Notes under the pieces: generated by a model | What the model was told of the DNA's origin: nothing | Database searches by the model: none | Seen by the model: only the letters and a program-made list of their open reading frames with translations | Shown here: piece after piece, positions 44,466-53,635 of the stretch | Numbering within the stretch: position 1 is the stretch's first letter | How the letters are laid out: each line of letters starts with the position of its first letter | Origin: an uncultured Bacteroidales bacterium | Lineage (GTDB): Bacteria > Bacteroidota > Bacteroidia > Bacteroidales > UBA4417 | DNA: 60,459 bases | NCBI GenBank assembly: GCA_903864265.1 | Contig: CAIPFN010000243.1 | Coordinates: 1-60,459, forward strand | Direction: 5' to 3' | Made by a program: the position numbers and the translations under genes

Positions 44466-46244
44466 TTATTGAATATCATCACAAAAACGTATATCCTTAA
44501 TGTTTAGTTGTATATTTTTTATCCCGTTCCACTCGTTTTCCTCTATATGATAGCAGATGTTCATACTTTGTCCTTTCTGAATGCTGTCGAATTTTTCGCC
44601 CTGCTGAAACGCAATTCCTGAATAGGGGGCACTGCGAACGGATTCCTGGTAAACAGTCATTTTAACATGGTTTTTGCCTACGATGCGGGCATGCCCTGAA
44701 TCAACGGTGCCGCGCGTCATAAATACCGGCGACATATTTCCCGGTCCGAAAGGGGCAAACTGTTTAAGGATGCGGAGGAATTTAGGGGTGATCTGGTTCA
44801 GGTTGACTTCCAGGTCTACTTCCACTTCGGGAATCAGCATTTCGTCGGTGATACTGGCCGAGACTATGGCATTGAATTTTTCGCTGAAAGGCTTCAGGTT
44901 TTCGGGTTTCAGCGATAATCCCGCCGCATACATATGCCCTCCAAAGTGTTCGAGCAGTTCGCTGCAGGCATCGATGGCATCGTACACATCGAAATCTTTA
45001 ACCGATCGGGCCGAACCGGTGATCAGCCCGTTCGACTGGGTGAGCACCACCGTGGGACGATAATAGGATTCGGTAAGCCGGGAAGCAACAATGCCGATTA
45101 CCCCTTTATGCCAGTCGGGATTAAATACCACCGTTGATTTGGCATGACGGAGAATCTCATCATTATCAATGATTTCGAGAGCTTCCAGGGTGATCTGGGT
45201 ATCGAGTGTGCGCCTTTCGTTATTAAAGTCGTTGATTTGATGGGCGATGCCGGCAGCGGTATCCATATCGGGCGACACCAGCAACTTCACCGAATTGCGC
45301 CCGCTTTCGATACGCCCTGCGGCATTGATACGCGGACCAACCACGAAAACCATATCGCTGATGGTAAGCTCACGGTTAAAGAGCAATCCGTTATCTCCTC
45401 CCTGGTGGTTTATTTCATCCTCAGTTTTACGAACAATATTGGCTACGTTCAATATAGATTCAATGCCGGCCCTTGGATTGGTATTGATGAGCTTCAATCC
45501 GAAATGGGCCAGTATGCGGTTCTCACCAATGATGGGAACAATATCAGAAGCAATACTGATAGTCACCAGGTCGAGGTATTTGTAAAGGCTTTCGAAAGCA
45601 ATGCCATGTTTTTGGGCATAGGCCTGTATCAGTTTAAATCCGACACCGCAGCCCGAGAGTTCATCGAAAGGGTAGGTGGAATCAAGTCTTTTGGCATCGA
45701 GTACCGCAACGGCCGGGGGCAATTCGTCGCCGGGCCTGTGGTGATCGCATATAATAAAATCAATGCCGCGCTCATTGGCAAACTGAACCTTGTCAACGGC
45801 TTTTATGCCACAATCGAGGGCAATTATCAGGGAGAAATTCTCCTCATGGGCATATTCAATACCCTTGAAGGAAATGCCGTAGCCTTCGCTGTACCTGTCG
45901 GGGATATAATAATCAAGATGCTCGAAACCGTTTTCTTTCAGGAAGGAATATACCAGCGAAACCGCCGTGGTTCCGTCCACATCATAATCACCGTAAACCA
46001 TGATCTTCTGCCCTTTGAGTTTTGCTTCCGCAATTCTCTCAACGGCTTTATCCATATCATTCAGCAGAAACGGATCGTGCAGCTGCGAAAGATCAGGCCT
46101 GAAAAAAGCTTTTGCCTCTTCAAAACTGGAGATGCCGCGTTGTACCAGCAATTCTGCCAATGCATTTTCAATCCCCAATGCTACGGCAATGCCCGAAACC
46201 AGGGGTGCGTCACCTTTTTGTTTTAGTACCCAGCGTTTTTCCAT
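44466..46244 (-). CDS. recJ: Single-stranded-DNA-specific exonuclease RecJ
   Basis: This 592-residue DHH-family nuclease degrades single-stranded DNA 5' to 3' in mismatch and recombinational repair. The metal-binding motifs are GDYDVDGTT (85-93), ALDCG (142-146), CDHH (166-169) and the DHHA1 block near GITGSARSV-type residues 410-420. The C-terminal OB-like domain ends near DIRFCDDIQ. The length is typical of the family. A -7 promoter box lies at 46261-46268, leaving almost no leader. Confidence 0.95.
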   Translation of the reverse strand: MEKRWVLKQKGDAPLVSGIAVALGIENALAELLVQRGISSFEEAKAFFRPDLSQLHDPFLLNDMDKAVERIAEAKLKGQKIMVYGDYDVDGTTAVSLVYSFLKENGFEHLDYYIPDRYSEGYGISFKGIEYAHEENFSLIIALDCGIKAVDKVQFANERGIDFIICDHHRPGDELPPAVAVLDAKRLDSTYPFDELSGCGVGFKLIQAYAQKHGIAFESLYKYLDLVTISIASDIVPIIGENRILAHFGLKLINTNPRAGIESILNVANIVRKTEDEINHQGGDNGLLFNRELTISDMVFVVGPRINAAGRIESGRNSVKLLVSPDMDTAAGIAHQINDFNNERRTLDTQITLEALEIIDNDEILRHAKSTVVFNPDWHKGVIGIVASRLTESYYRPTVVLTQSNGLITGSARSVKDFDVYDAIDACSELLEHFGGHMYAAGLSLKPENLKPFSEKFNAIVSASITDEMLIPEVEVDLEVNLNQITPKFLRILKQFAPFGPGNMSPVFMTRGTVDSGHARIVGKNHVKMTVYQESVRSAPYSGIAFQQGEKFDSIQKGQSMNICYHIEENEWNGIKNIQLNIKDIRFCDDIQ

Positions 46245-46260
46245 ATAATTAGCCCTTTGG

Positions 46261-46268
46261 CAAAAATA
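46261..46268 (-). promoter_or_regulatory. Putative -7 box of recJ
   Basis: On the minus strand TATTTTTG matches TAnnTTTG. It ends 16 bases before the recJ ATG at 46244. A -33 box is not clear. The rest of the gap to 46542 holds no gene. Confidence 0.4.
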
Positions 46269-46542
46269 GGGTAATTTTCGAACAATTGTATCGCTTTATT
46301 GCGATTAAGTAAGCGGGTCATTTAGCTTTATGATTTGATCCGAAACATTCCTGCATTTCAGGATCCAGGGTAAGCATAGCCACAAAGCATCCGGGAGGAT
46401 TTGACCCTCATATTTAAGCTGAGTTTCACATCAGCCCAGGTGGTAAATGCTTAGCCTTATCACAAATATAAGCGGATGAAAACAATAAGCCTTTCGGCTA
46501 AGCCATCCTATGCAGCCATATGGAATCACCAGTACACCATGG

Positions 46543-47805
46543 TTAAAAAGTGGAACGCATAGCTTCTACCGGATCGAGACGGGAAGCGGACCAGGCCGGG
46601 AAAAGACCGGAGACCAAACCGATAAAGGCAGAAACCGAAAGGCCCAGAACAATATTCTTGATGCTGAGTATCAGCTCCATTCCGGCAAATTTTGTAACCA
46701 GCACAGTCCCTGTATAGATGAGCAGCAACCCTACCAGGCCGCCGAGCATGGATAAAAATACGGCTTCGAACAGGAATTGCTGAAGGATAAAAGCATTCCT
46801 GGCGCCAAGAGATTTCTGAATGCCAATCTGGGCTGTGCGTTCTTTCACCGATACAAACATGATATTGGCAATACCAAAGCCGCCCACCAGCAGCGAAAAG
46901 CCACCGATTATCCAGCCTACTATAGCCACTACGCCAAAAATCTGGTCAAAACCCTTGGTGATAATGCTGGTTTCGTTAATAGCGAAATTATCCTTGGCTG
47001 TGGGCTTGAGTTTTCGAACCGATCGCATAATCCCGGTCATTTCATCGCGCAAGGCCTCGTTCGAAATATTCTTTTTGCCCCGCACCATGATGGATGAGCC
47101 GATATTGTCGCTATTCAGATCAATAAAGTTGCGGGCAAAATTTACCGGTACCATCACCCAGTCATCATTCGATCCTCCGAAGGCGTTATCCCCTTCTTTT
47201 TTGAAAGTGCCGATAATCTGGACCTTTCGCCCGAAAACCAGCAGGTCCTGCCCGATTGGGTCGCCTTCGCCAATCAGTTCCCTGATAATCTTGTCGCCTA
47301 CCACTGCAACCGGTCCACCGCTCTGTGATTCCGACAGGGAGAAATACCGGCCCTGACCCAGGTTGATGGTTTCCACTTTTTCATAATCGTGCGAAGCGCC
47401 TATCACAGTGGCACCTTCAAAGGTAACCCCGTTTTTCTTGACGTTCCTGTTGGTGCCCACATAATAGGCAACTGCATCACAGAGGTTACTGCGTTTCTGG
47501 ATTTCCTCCATTTCCTGCAGTCGTGTTTCGGGGCGTTTCATATATTCCCACCAGGCGTAGTTGGCATCGCCCATGGCCCAGGGCCATTTTTGAACGAAAA
47601 GCACATTGCTGCCCAATTCTTCGATGTTTTTACGCAACTTAAGTTCGATGCTGTCGAAAACGGTAAGTACCGAAATGACAGAAAATATACCTATGGTGAT
47701 GCCTAACAACGATAAAAAAGTCCGCACCTTGTTGGCGACAATGGCCTGCATTGCAAATGCCAGGGACTCACGAATCAACCTCAGATAAAGCATAGTTTTA
47801 ATCAA
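46543..47805 (-). CDS. MacB/FtsX-type ABC transporter permease
   Basis: The 420-residue inner-membrane protein has the MacB/LolC layout: one N-terminal helix (about 22-43, FLSLLGITIGIFSVISVL), a periplasmic MacB-core domain of about 220 residues, and three C-terminal helices with VKERTAQIGIQKSLGARNAFILQQFL between them. That loop is the coupling helix that meets the ATPase. No ATP-binding subunit gene is adjacent, so the partner is encoded elsewhere. Family roles include export of peptides, lipoproteins or toxins, or mechanotransmission. The substrate cannot be inferred. Confidence 0.92.
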   Translation of the reverse strand: MIKTMLYLRLIRESLAFAMQAIVANKVRTFLSLLGITIGIFSVISVLTVFDSIELKLRKNIEELGSNVLFVQKWPWAMGDANYAWWEYMKRPETRLQEMEEIQKRSNLCDAVAYYVGTNRNVKKNGVTFEGATVIGASHDYEKVETINLGQGRYFSLSESQSGGPVAVVGDKIIRELIGEGDPIGQDLLVFGRKVQIIGTFKKEGDNAFGGSNDDWVMVPVNFARNFIDLNSDNIGSSIMVRGKKNISNEALRDEMTGIMRSVRKLKPTAKDNFAINETSIITKGFDQIFGVVAIVGWIIGGFSLLVGGFGIANIMFVSVKERTAQIGIQKSLGARNAFILQQFLFEAVFLSMLGGLVGLLLIYTGTVLVTKFAGMELILSIKNIVLGLSVSAFIGLVSGLFPAWSASRLDPVEAMRSTF

Positions 47806-47856
47806 TTTATTAATTTAAGTATTTATTGCCTGATGCGTACTTCCCGGATTTTTAGT

Positions 47857-47938
47857 GCCGGGGCCAGGAGTCAGGTGATTTCAGGACCTACAGCCGGGGG
47901 GACTTCATGCTGAAACTACTTCGGCACCAGACCCCGGC
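47857..47938. repeat. Imperfect inverted repeat in the ABC permease-purH gap
   Basis: A 28-base left arm (47857-47884, starting GCCGGGG) and a 29-base right arm (47910-47938, ending CCCCGGC) pair at roughly 20 positions around a 25-base centre. The element is GC-rich inside an otherwise AT-rich 322-base gap (47806-48127) that holds no gene. It may be a decayed dispersed hairpin or a structured RNA remnant. Confidence 0.4.
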
Positions 47939-48127
47939 TTTCATGTTCCTGTAACGAGTCTGTCATGAGCATTCAACCAACTCTGAGGTAAAATTACACA
48001 CATTTTCGATGTTATTTACTATATTGCTGCACATTCAATAATTAAAGCATGTTTTTAACGTTTTAATGAAAAACATGACTCAAAATTGAATAAAATTGCA
48101 AACACAATCTGAAAAGTTGAAAAGCCC

Positions 48128-49654
48128 ATGAATACAACAAAGCCCATACACTCGGCACTGATTTCGGTATATAATAAAGACCGTGTTGATGAAATTGCCC
48201 GAAAACTCGATGCCTTAGGCATTATAATTTATTCAACCGGGGGTACCTACGACTATATCCGGGGACTGGGTATTAACGCCATTACAGTTGAAAGTCTTAC
48301 ATCCTATCCTTCCATTTTCGGTGGACGTGTAAAAACCCTGCATCCCAAAGTATTTGGAGGTATATTGTTCAGGCGCTCCGGGGAAGAAGATTTAAAGCAG
48401 GCCGCCGAATTTGAAATCCCTCCCATCGACCTGGTAATTGTTGACCTTTACCCCTTTGAAGCCACTGTAGCTTCCGGTGCCGGGGATGAAGAAATTATTG
48501 AAAAAATTGATATAGGGGGGATTTCCCTGATCAGGGCTGCAGCCAAAAACCATGAGGATGTTATCATTGTGCCTTCGTCCGATCAATACAGCGACCTGAT
48601 TGCTTTGCTGGATGCCAAAAACGGCTGCAGCGACCTGGAAGACCGTTATTATTTTGCAGCACAGGCGTTTAGTGTCTCATCCCATTACGATACAGCCATT
48701 TTCAATTATTTCAACCGTAAAGCCGGTATTAAAGCCTTCAGGCAGAGCCTGAACAAGAGCGAAGTGTTACGCTATGGCGAGAATCCGCACCAGGAAGGTG
48801 TTTTTTACGGTGATCTGAATGAGGTTTTCGAACAACTGCATGGTAAAGCCGTTTCATATAACAACTTAGTTGATCTGGAAGCAGCCCTGGCGCTCATCCG
48901 TGAATTTACCGAACCTACTTTTGCCATTATAAAACACACCAACGCATGTGGGGTGGCCAGCCGTGACACCCTGAAACAAGCCTGGTGCGATGCCCTTGCC
49001 GGTGACCCTGTTTCAGCCTTCGGCGGAGTGGTATCCACCAACCGTATCATTGATATAGAAACAGCCACGGAAGTGAATAAACTGTTCTTTGAAATAATAA
49101 TTGCACCCGGGTATGAAAAAAATGCACTGGAACTCTTAAAGTCAAAGAAAAATAGAATAATTTTGCAGATTAAACCAGTTGATTTTCAGGCAAAACAATT
49201 TAAGTCGGTACTTAACGGGGTAATCGAACAGTTAAAAGATACGCATACCGAAATCATTGACGATCTGAAGGCTGTTACTGATACGCATCCGGATGAACAA
49301 ACGGTTAATGATTTGCTTTTTGCCAATATCATTGTTAAACATCTGAAAAGTAATGCGATTGTCCTGGCGAAAAACGGACAACTTCTGGGTGCCGGTTGTG
49401 GAATGACCTCCAGGGTGGATGCGCTCAAACATGCTATTTCAAAAGCTGAGGAGTACAATCTTGACCTGAAAGGGGCTGTAATGGCTTCCGATGCCTTTTT
49501 CCCGTTTGCCGATTCGGTTGAACTGGCTTTTCAGGAAGGAATAGTTGCCGTAATACAGCCGGGAGGTTCCGTACGCGATGTGGACTCCATTAACTATTGC
49601 AACCAGCATGGAATGACCATGGTTTTCACGGGGATCAGGCATTTCAAACATTAA
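48128..49654 (+). CDS. purH: Bifunctional AICAR transformylase / IMP cyclohydrolase
   Basis: This 508-residue enzyme catalyses the last two steps of IMP synthesis. The N-terminal MGS-like cyclohydrolase domain shows LISVYNKD, IYSTGGT, GGRVKTLHPKVFGGIL and the SLIRAAAKN turn. The C-terminal transformylase domain shows RYGENPHQ, IKHTNACGVAS with the catalytic Lys-His, and the ending GGSVRD, with TGIRHFKH as the last residues. The length is normal. It is 77 bases upstream of mreB, an order often seen in Bacteroidota. Confidence 0.97.
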   Translation: MNTTKPIHSALISVYNKDRVDEIARKLDALGIIIYSTGGTYDYIRGLGINAITVESLTSYPSIFGGRVKTLHPKVFGGILFRRSGEEDLKQAAEFEIPPIDLVIVDLYPFEATVASGAGDEEIIEKIDIGGISLIRAAAKNHEDVIIVPSSDQYSDLIALLDAKNGCSDLEDRYYFAAQAFSVSSHYDTAIFNYFNRKAGIKAFRQSLNKSEVLRYGENPHQEGVFYGDLNEVFEQLHGKAVSYNNLVDLEAALALIREFTEPTFAIIKHTNACGVASRDTLKQAWCDALAGDPVSAFGGVVSTNRIIDIETATEVNKLFFEIIIAPGYEKNALELLKSKKNRIILQIKPVDFQAKQFKSVLNGVIEQLKDTHTEIIDDLKAVTDTHPDEQTVNDLLFANIIVKHLKSNAIVLAKNGQLLGAGCGMTSRVDALKHAISKAEEYNLDLKGAVMASDAFFPFADSVELAFQEGIVAVIQPGGSVRDVDSINYCNQHGMTMVFTGIRHFKH

Positions 49655-49731
49655 TACCGATTCCGGGGATGTTTCCGGAACGAAATTAAACCTTACATAA
49701 CGAAGTTAAAAAAAAGGAAGAATACACACTC

Positions 49732-50754
49732 ATGGGACTTTTTTCATTTCTTACCAAAGAAATTGCAATGGATCTTGGCACGGCCAATACCATTATCATA
49801 TATAACGACAAGGTAGTAGTTGATGAACCTTCGATTATTGCTATTGAACGGAATACAGGCAAAGTGCTTGCAGTGGGTAAACGCGCGCAGATGATGCACG
49901 GCAAGACCCACGAAAACATTAAAACTATTCGTCCCCTTCGCGACGGCGTTATCGCCGATTTCCAGTCGGCTGAATATATGATACGTGAGTTTATCAAAAT
50001 GACCGGTCCCAACCGCAGTCTTTTCCCGCCAGCCTTGCGCATGGTTATCTGTATCCCCTCGGGCATTACCGAAGTGGAAGAGCGTGCCGTAAAAGACTCA
50101 GCCGAACAAGCCGGAGCCAAGGAGGTACGGCTGATTCACGAACCTATGGCAGCAGCTATCGGCATCGGAATTGATGTGCTCGAACCCGTTGGAAACATGG
50201 TAATCGACATCGGCGGCGGAACAAGCGAAATTGCAGTTATTGCCCTTGGCGGTATTGTAAACAATAAATCCATCCGCATTGCCGGCGACGATTTTAACGC
50301 CGACATCGAAGAATATATGCGCAAACAGCATAACATCAACATCGGTGAGCGTACTTCGGAACTGATCAAGATTGAAGTGGGATCGGCCCTGACCGAAATT
50401 GACAATCCTCCACCTGATTATGCCGTGCATGGCCGCGATATGCTTACCGGTATTCCGAAAGAAGTATATGTAAATTATGCTGAAATTGCGCATGCGCTGG
50501 ATAAATCCATTTCGAAAATTGAAGCCGCCGTGCTGAATGCCCTCGAAATGACACCTCCTGAACTGGCTGCCGATATTTTTAAAACCGGTATCTACCTGGC
50601 CGGCGGAGGCTCACTGCTTCGCGGGCTCGATAAGCGTATCCATATGAAAACCAAGCTTCCCGTTCACGTAGCCGACGATCCTTTACACGCAGTAGCCCGG
50701 GGAACGGGTATCGCTTTGAAGAATTTCGACAAGTTTACCTTCCTTATTAAATAG
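49732..50754 (+). CDS. mreB: Rod shape-determining protein MreB
   Basis: The 340-residue actin-like ATPase forms membrane-bound filaments that guide lateral cell-wall growth. The phosphate-1 loop DLGTANT (near 15-21), the phosphate-2 loop DIGGGTSE, and the adenosine motif GGGSLLRGL are present. The N terminus MGLFSFLTKEIAMD carries the amphipathic membrane-binding region. It heads the mreBCD set; a 162-base gap with a long hairpin separates it from mreC. Confidence 0.97.
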   Translation: MGLFSFLTKEIAMDLGTANTIIIYNDKVVVDEPSIIAIERNTGKVLAVGKRAQMMHGKTHENIKTIRPLRDGVIADFQSAEYMIREFIKMTGPNRSLFPPALRMVICIPSGITEVEERAVKDSAEQAGAKEVRLIHEPMAAAIGIGIDVLEPVGNMVIDIGGGTSEIAVIALGGIVNNKSIRIAGDDFNADIEEYMRKQHNINIGERTSELIKIEVGSALTEIDNPPPDYAVHGRDMLTGIPKEVYVNYAEIAHALDKSISKIEAAVLNALEMTPPELAADIFKTGIYLAGGGSLLRGLDKRIHMKTKLPVHVADDPLHAVARGTGIALKNFDKFTFLIK

Positions 50755-50812
50755 CTTGCTAAATAACAGGGCTGATCTTCTTTCTGCCGGATAAAGAAGT
50801 GCCGCGTTCAGA

Positions 50813-50856
50813 GTGCCGGGTTCCGTATTTCCGAACAGGAATATGGAATCCGGCAC
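50813..50856 (+). other. Long hairpin between mreB and mreC
   Basis: Two 17-base arms (50813-50829 and 50840-50856) pair fully in RNA, with two G-U pairs, around a 10-base loop. No T-tract follows, so it does not look like a standard terminator. It could stabilise the mreB message, partly attenuate mreCD, or be a dispersed hairpin. The two G-U pairs favour RNA over a DNA palindrome. Confidence 0.55.
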
Positions 50857-50916
50857 AGGAACATACGCCTGATAAAAATTCAACTAACACCGTATATAAA
50901 CGACACCGTAGACGAA

Positions 50917-51756
50917 ATGCGAAATATCCTGGTTTTTCTTATCCGGTATCACTTTCTGCTGTTGTTCCTGCTGCTTGAAATTTTTTCGGTTACCCTGCTG
51001 GTAAACTCAACATATTACCAGAGTTCAGCCATACTCAAAGCCGGGAGCCGGGTTACAGGCAGCTTTTATAACAGCATCAGCAATGCCACCGATTACCTGA
51101 AACTCCGGACTACCAATGAGCACCTGGCTAATGAAAATGCCCTGCTCAGGCAGATGAAAGGAGTGTCGTTCCTGAAAAACGACACCAGCAGTTTCTGGAT
51201 AAACGACACCCTGTACAAACAGCAGTACAAATACATAGTTGCGAAAGTGGTACTCAACACCGTGGGAAAACGCAACAATTATATCATGCTCGATAAGGGC
51301 AGCCGCAGCGGCATACAGAAAGACATGGCCGTTATCACCTCCAATGGTATTGTGGGTACCGTGGTAACCGTTTCCGAAAATTTCAGCTGGGTCATGAGCA
51401 TGCTGAACAAGCACACCCGCATCAGCGGCCGGATCATGAAAAATAACCAGATGGGCACCATCGTATGGAATGGCATCGATCATTTGTACGGCACCTTAAC
51501 GGACATTCCGGCTCATGTTAAAATATCCAAGGGCGACACCATAGTCAGCAGCGGCTATTCCTATATATTCCCGGCCGGTTTAATGATTGGCACTATTACC
51601 GATTTCAGGGTCGAGCAGGGAGAACATTTTTATACCATCCCTTTCAGGTTCAGCGTCGACTTTAATGCCCTGCAATATGTATATGTGGTAAAAAACCTGA
51701 TGAAGGACGAACAGGAATCGCTCGAAAAAAGTATGGAAGGGGTCAAGGATGAATAG
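50917..51756 (+). CDS. mreC: Rod shape-determining protein MreC
   Basis: This 279-residue protein has one N-terminal membrane helix (about 8-28), a coiled-coil segment (about 50-85, with NEHLANENALLRQM) and a periplasmic beta-domain. The latter shows NYIMLDKGSRSGIQKDMAVITSNGIVGTV (read in parts), the family signature, and KGDTIVSSGYSYIFPAGLMIGTI. MreC links MreB to the wall-synthesis enzymes. Its last codons overlap mreD by 8 bases, showing translational coupling. Confidence 0.95.
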   Translation: MRNILVFLIRYHFLLLFLLLEIFSVTLLVNSTYYQSSAILKAGSRVTGSFYNSISNATDYLKLRTTNEHLANENALLRQMKGVSFLKNDTSSFWINDTLYKQQYKYIVAKVVLNTVGKRNNYIMLDKGSRSGIQKDMAVITSNGIVGTVVTVSENFSWVMSMLNKHTRISGRIMKNNQMGTIVWNGIDHLYGTLTDIPAHVKISKGDTIVSSGYSYIFPAGLMIGTITDFRVEQGEHFYTIPFRFSVDFNALQYVYVVKNLMKDEQESLEKSMEGVKDE

Positions 51757-52267
51757 GCTGGTCATTAATAATATTTTCAGGTTTATTCTACTGGTCCTTA
51801 TCCAGGTGCTGGTCATGAATAAGGTAAATTTCTACGGGTTCCTGAATCCCTACATCTATATTCTTTTTATCCTGCTGCTACCCTTCGAAACTCCGGGCTG
51901 GCTATTACTGCTTTTGTCATTTCTGATGGGTTTCACAGTGGACTTGTTTACCGGAACCCTGGGCTTACACGCGGCAAGCAGCGTATTTGCCGCCTTCGTA
52001 AGGCCCATGATCATCAAACTTGTTGGCGAAAAGCCGGACTACGACATCACCACCCAGCCTAAACTCCAGCAAATGGGGCTAAAATGGTTTATCGCCTATG
52101 CTTTGCTGATGACCTTCGCTCACCATTTGTTTTTAAATATGCTGGATGTATTCAGTTTCGACGAAATCTGGCAGACTCTTCTGCGCATCCTTGTAAGTTC
52201 ACTCTTTACCTTCCTGTTCATCATGTTGTTCGAATATATTTTCGCACCTAAAAAAGCGAAGGCATAA
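51749..52267 (+). CDS. mreD: Rod shape-determining protein MreD
   Basis: The 172-residue protein is almost entirely hydrophobic, with about five membrane helices. The NPYIYILFILLLPFETP region and the GFTVDLFTGTLGLHAASSVFAAF stretch (read in parts) are typical of MreD in Bacteroidota. It works with MreC in the elongasome. It starts inside the mreC 3' end (8-base overlap). The usual next genes of this cluster, mrdA and rodA, do not follow. Confidence 0.93.
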   Translation: MNRLVINNIFRFILLVLIQVLVMNKVNFYGFLNPYIYILFILLLPFETPGWLLLLLSFLMGFTVDLFTGTLGLHAASSVFAAFVRPMIIKLVGEKPDYDITTQPKLQQMGLKWFIAYALLMTFAHHLFLNMLDVFSFDEIWQTLLRILVSSLFTFLFIMLFEYIFAPKKAKA

Positions 52268-52365
52268 AAGACATTTGTGAGGGCTTTATTATTCACCGGG
52301 TACCTAAGAGTCTCCCGTGATCAGATATTTTAGTTTCATTATGATATCACATAATCAAAAAGCTA

Positions 52366-52373
52366 TATATTTG
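52366..52373 (+). promoter_or_regulatory. Putative -7 box of the exported SnoaL-like gene
   Basis: TATATTTG matches TAnnTTTG and lies 28 bases before the ATG at 52402. It indicates a transcript separate from mreBCD. Confidence 0.45.
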
Positions 52374-52401
52374 AGCAGAATTATACCTCAGTCAACATAC
52401 T

Positions 52402-52878
52402 ATGAAACAGAAAATCATTCTCCTTATACTGATTGTGATTTCATTTTGGGTAACATCAACATCTCTTTCTGCAAAGAACCCACCCGAAAAGGTTAAAATC
52501 GAAATCACCGAAGCTTTGAAAACATGGAATGCAGCAGCCAAAAGTGCAGATGCAGATCAATGCATGGCCCTGTTCGATGATTCCGAAAACATTATGTTGA
52601 TAGGCTCTGACAAGGGAGAAATCAATAAAGGTAAAACCCAGGTTAAAGCATGGCTTTCACAACTTTCCGGCTTTGCCGGTTTCTCCTGGGAAATGGACAG
52701 CATCACCATTGATTCCAACGGCAAAACCGCCTGGGTATTTGTCGAAGGCACTATGATTGTTGAATTTAAGCAGGGAGGAATTCGAAGAACGTCTTACCGC
52801 TTTACCGGCATCCTGGTTAAGAAAAAAGGCGAATGGAAATGGAGATTGTTTAATGGCTCCATACCCAGGGGCGAATAA
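52402..52878 (+). CDS. Exported SnoaL-like (NTF2 fold) protein
   Basis: The 158-residue product has a signal peptide (residues 1-24, ending SLSAK) and an NTF2-like domain. The pattern EALKTWNAAAKSADADQCMALFDDSENIMLIGSD (read in parts), then GKTQVKAWLSQL, KTAWVFVEGTM and a closing GEWKWRLFNGSIPRGE, fits the DUF4440/SnoaL_3 group. Such proteins bind small molecules or act as isomerases; the ligand is unknown. A degraded copy of its last 20 or so codons lies at 53479-53550, and a lipoprotein relative follows at 53636. Confidence 0.85.
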   Translation: MKQKIILLILIVISFWVTSTSLSAKNPPEKVKIEITEALKTWNAAAKSADADQCMALFDDSENIMLIGSDKGEINKGKTQVKAWLSQLSGFAGFSWEMDSITIDSNGKTAWVFVEGTMIVEFKQGGIRRTSYRFTGILVKKKGEWKWRLFNGSIPRGE

Positions 52879-52927
52879 CGGAATTATTTGCCAATAAACT
52901 CTTAATATTAATCTAATCCGAAGAGCG

Positions 52928-53461
52928 ATGAAAATAAAATTAGTATCTACAATCCTTATCTTTTTTATTACTTCAAATTATATCTTCTCACAGGATATCA
53001 ACCAGGTGGTTAAATTGCCAAAGCTTACTGTGGAACAAAAATGGGAAACGGCCGAGGGAAACCTGGTGTATTTTGTTATTTCCGGTATAAGCTATGCGAA
53101 ATCCAAGGGTGAGACTCCTGAAGATTACGGAGCCTGGACAGGCACAATTGGTTGCCCTTACTGGCAGTCGATGGATTCGATGAGCCCGGCAAAATTCGTT
53201 CAGGAAATATCGGCCAATAAACAACAGTTTAGAGGTTTTCAAATGGAAATCCTGGAAGCAAAAAAAACGTTTGTAAAAGGAAGGATGAAAGGATACGGGA
53301 ATGACCTGGTTACCATGTACAATATGGGTGGCGTGACAGAGGATGACTATACACGCTTTTTTAATAAAAAATGGGAGACCATTGCACGCTGTGTCGGCTT
53401 TGAATATATGCAGGAAAAAGACGGGGATTGGGTTTATTTTACTGTTTCTGAGAAGAAATGA
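52928..53461 (+). CDS. Exported protein of unknown function
   Basis: This 177-residue protein has a signal peptide (about 1-21, ending NYIFS). The mature part contains GAWTGTIGCPYWQSMDSMSP, a possible turn with one Cys, and a C-terminal WETIARCVGFEYMQEKDGDW. No domain is recognised. It starts 49 bases after the SnoaL-like gene, probably on the same transcript, and is followed by the remnant of a second SnoaL-like gene. Confidence 0.75.
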   Translation: MKIKLVSTILIFFITSNYIFSQDINQVVKLPKLTVEQKWETAEGNLVYFVISGISYAKSKGETPEDYGAWTGTIGCPYWQSMDSMSPAKFVQEISANKQQFRGFQMEILEAKKTFVKGRMKGYGNDLVTMYNMGGVTEDDYTRFFNKKWETIARCVGFEYMQEKDGDWVYFTVSEKK

Positions 53462-53478
53462 TGCCTGTACTAGGCGTA

Positions 53479-53550
53479 CAGGTGAGATGACAAAGAATAA
53501 AAATGAATGGAAATGGAGATTGTTTAACGGATCAATACCCAGGGGGGATA
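53479..53550 (+). pseudogene. Remnant 3' end of a SnoaL-like gene
   Basis: Translating this stretch gives TGEMTKNKNEWKWRLFNGSI then PRGD. It matches the end of the 52402-52878 product (TGILVKKKGEWKWRLFNGSI, PRGE) at most positions, including an uninterrupted EWKWRLFNGSIPRG. Nothing before it continues the match, and the frame runs past the old stop into unrelated residues. It is the leftover tail of a duplicated gene, now lying between two intact genes. Confidence 0.75.
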
Positions 53551-53635
53551 ATTGGCTATTTCAACCGCTAAAACACCCTGGAGTTCTTAAAAATAAGTTT
53601 TCTAATCAAGTTTTAACGCCAAAAACCGTTTCACT

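Noticed and set aside
45144-46226. 360-codon plus-strand frame opposite recJ
   Set aside because: Antisense to recJ, with composition typical of a mirrored reading frame and no recognisable protein features.
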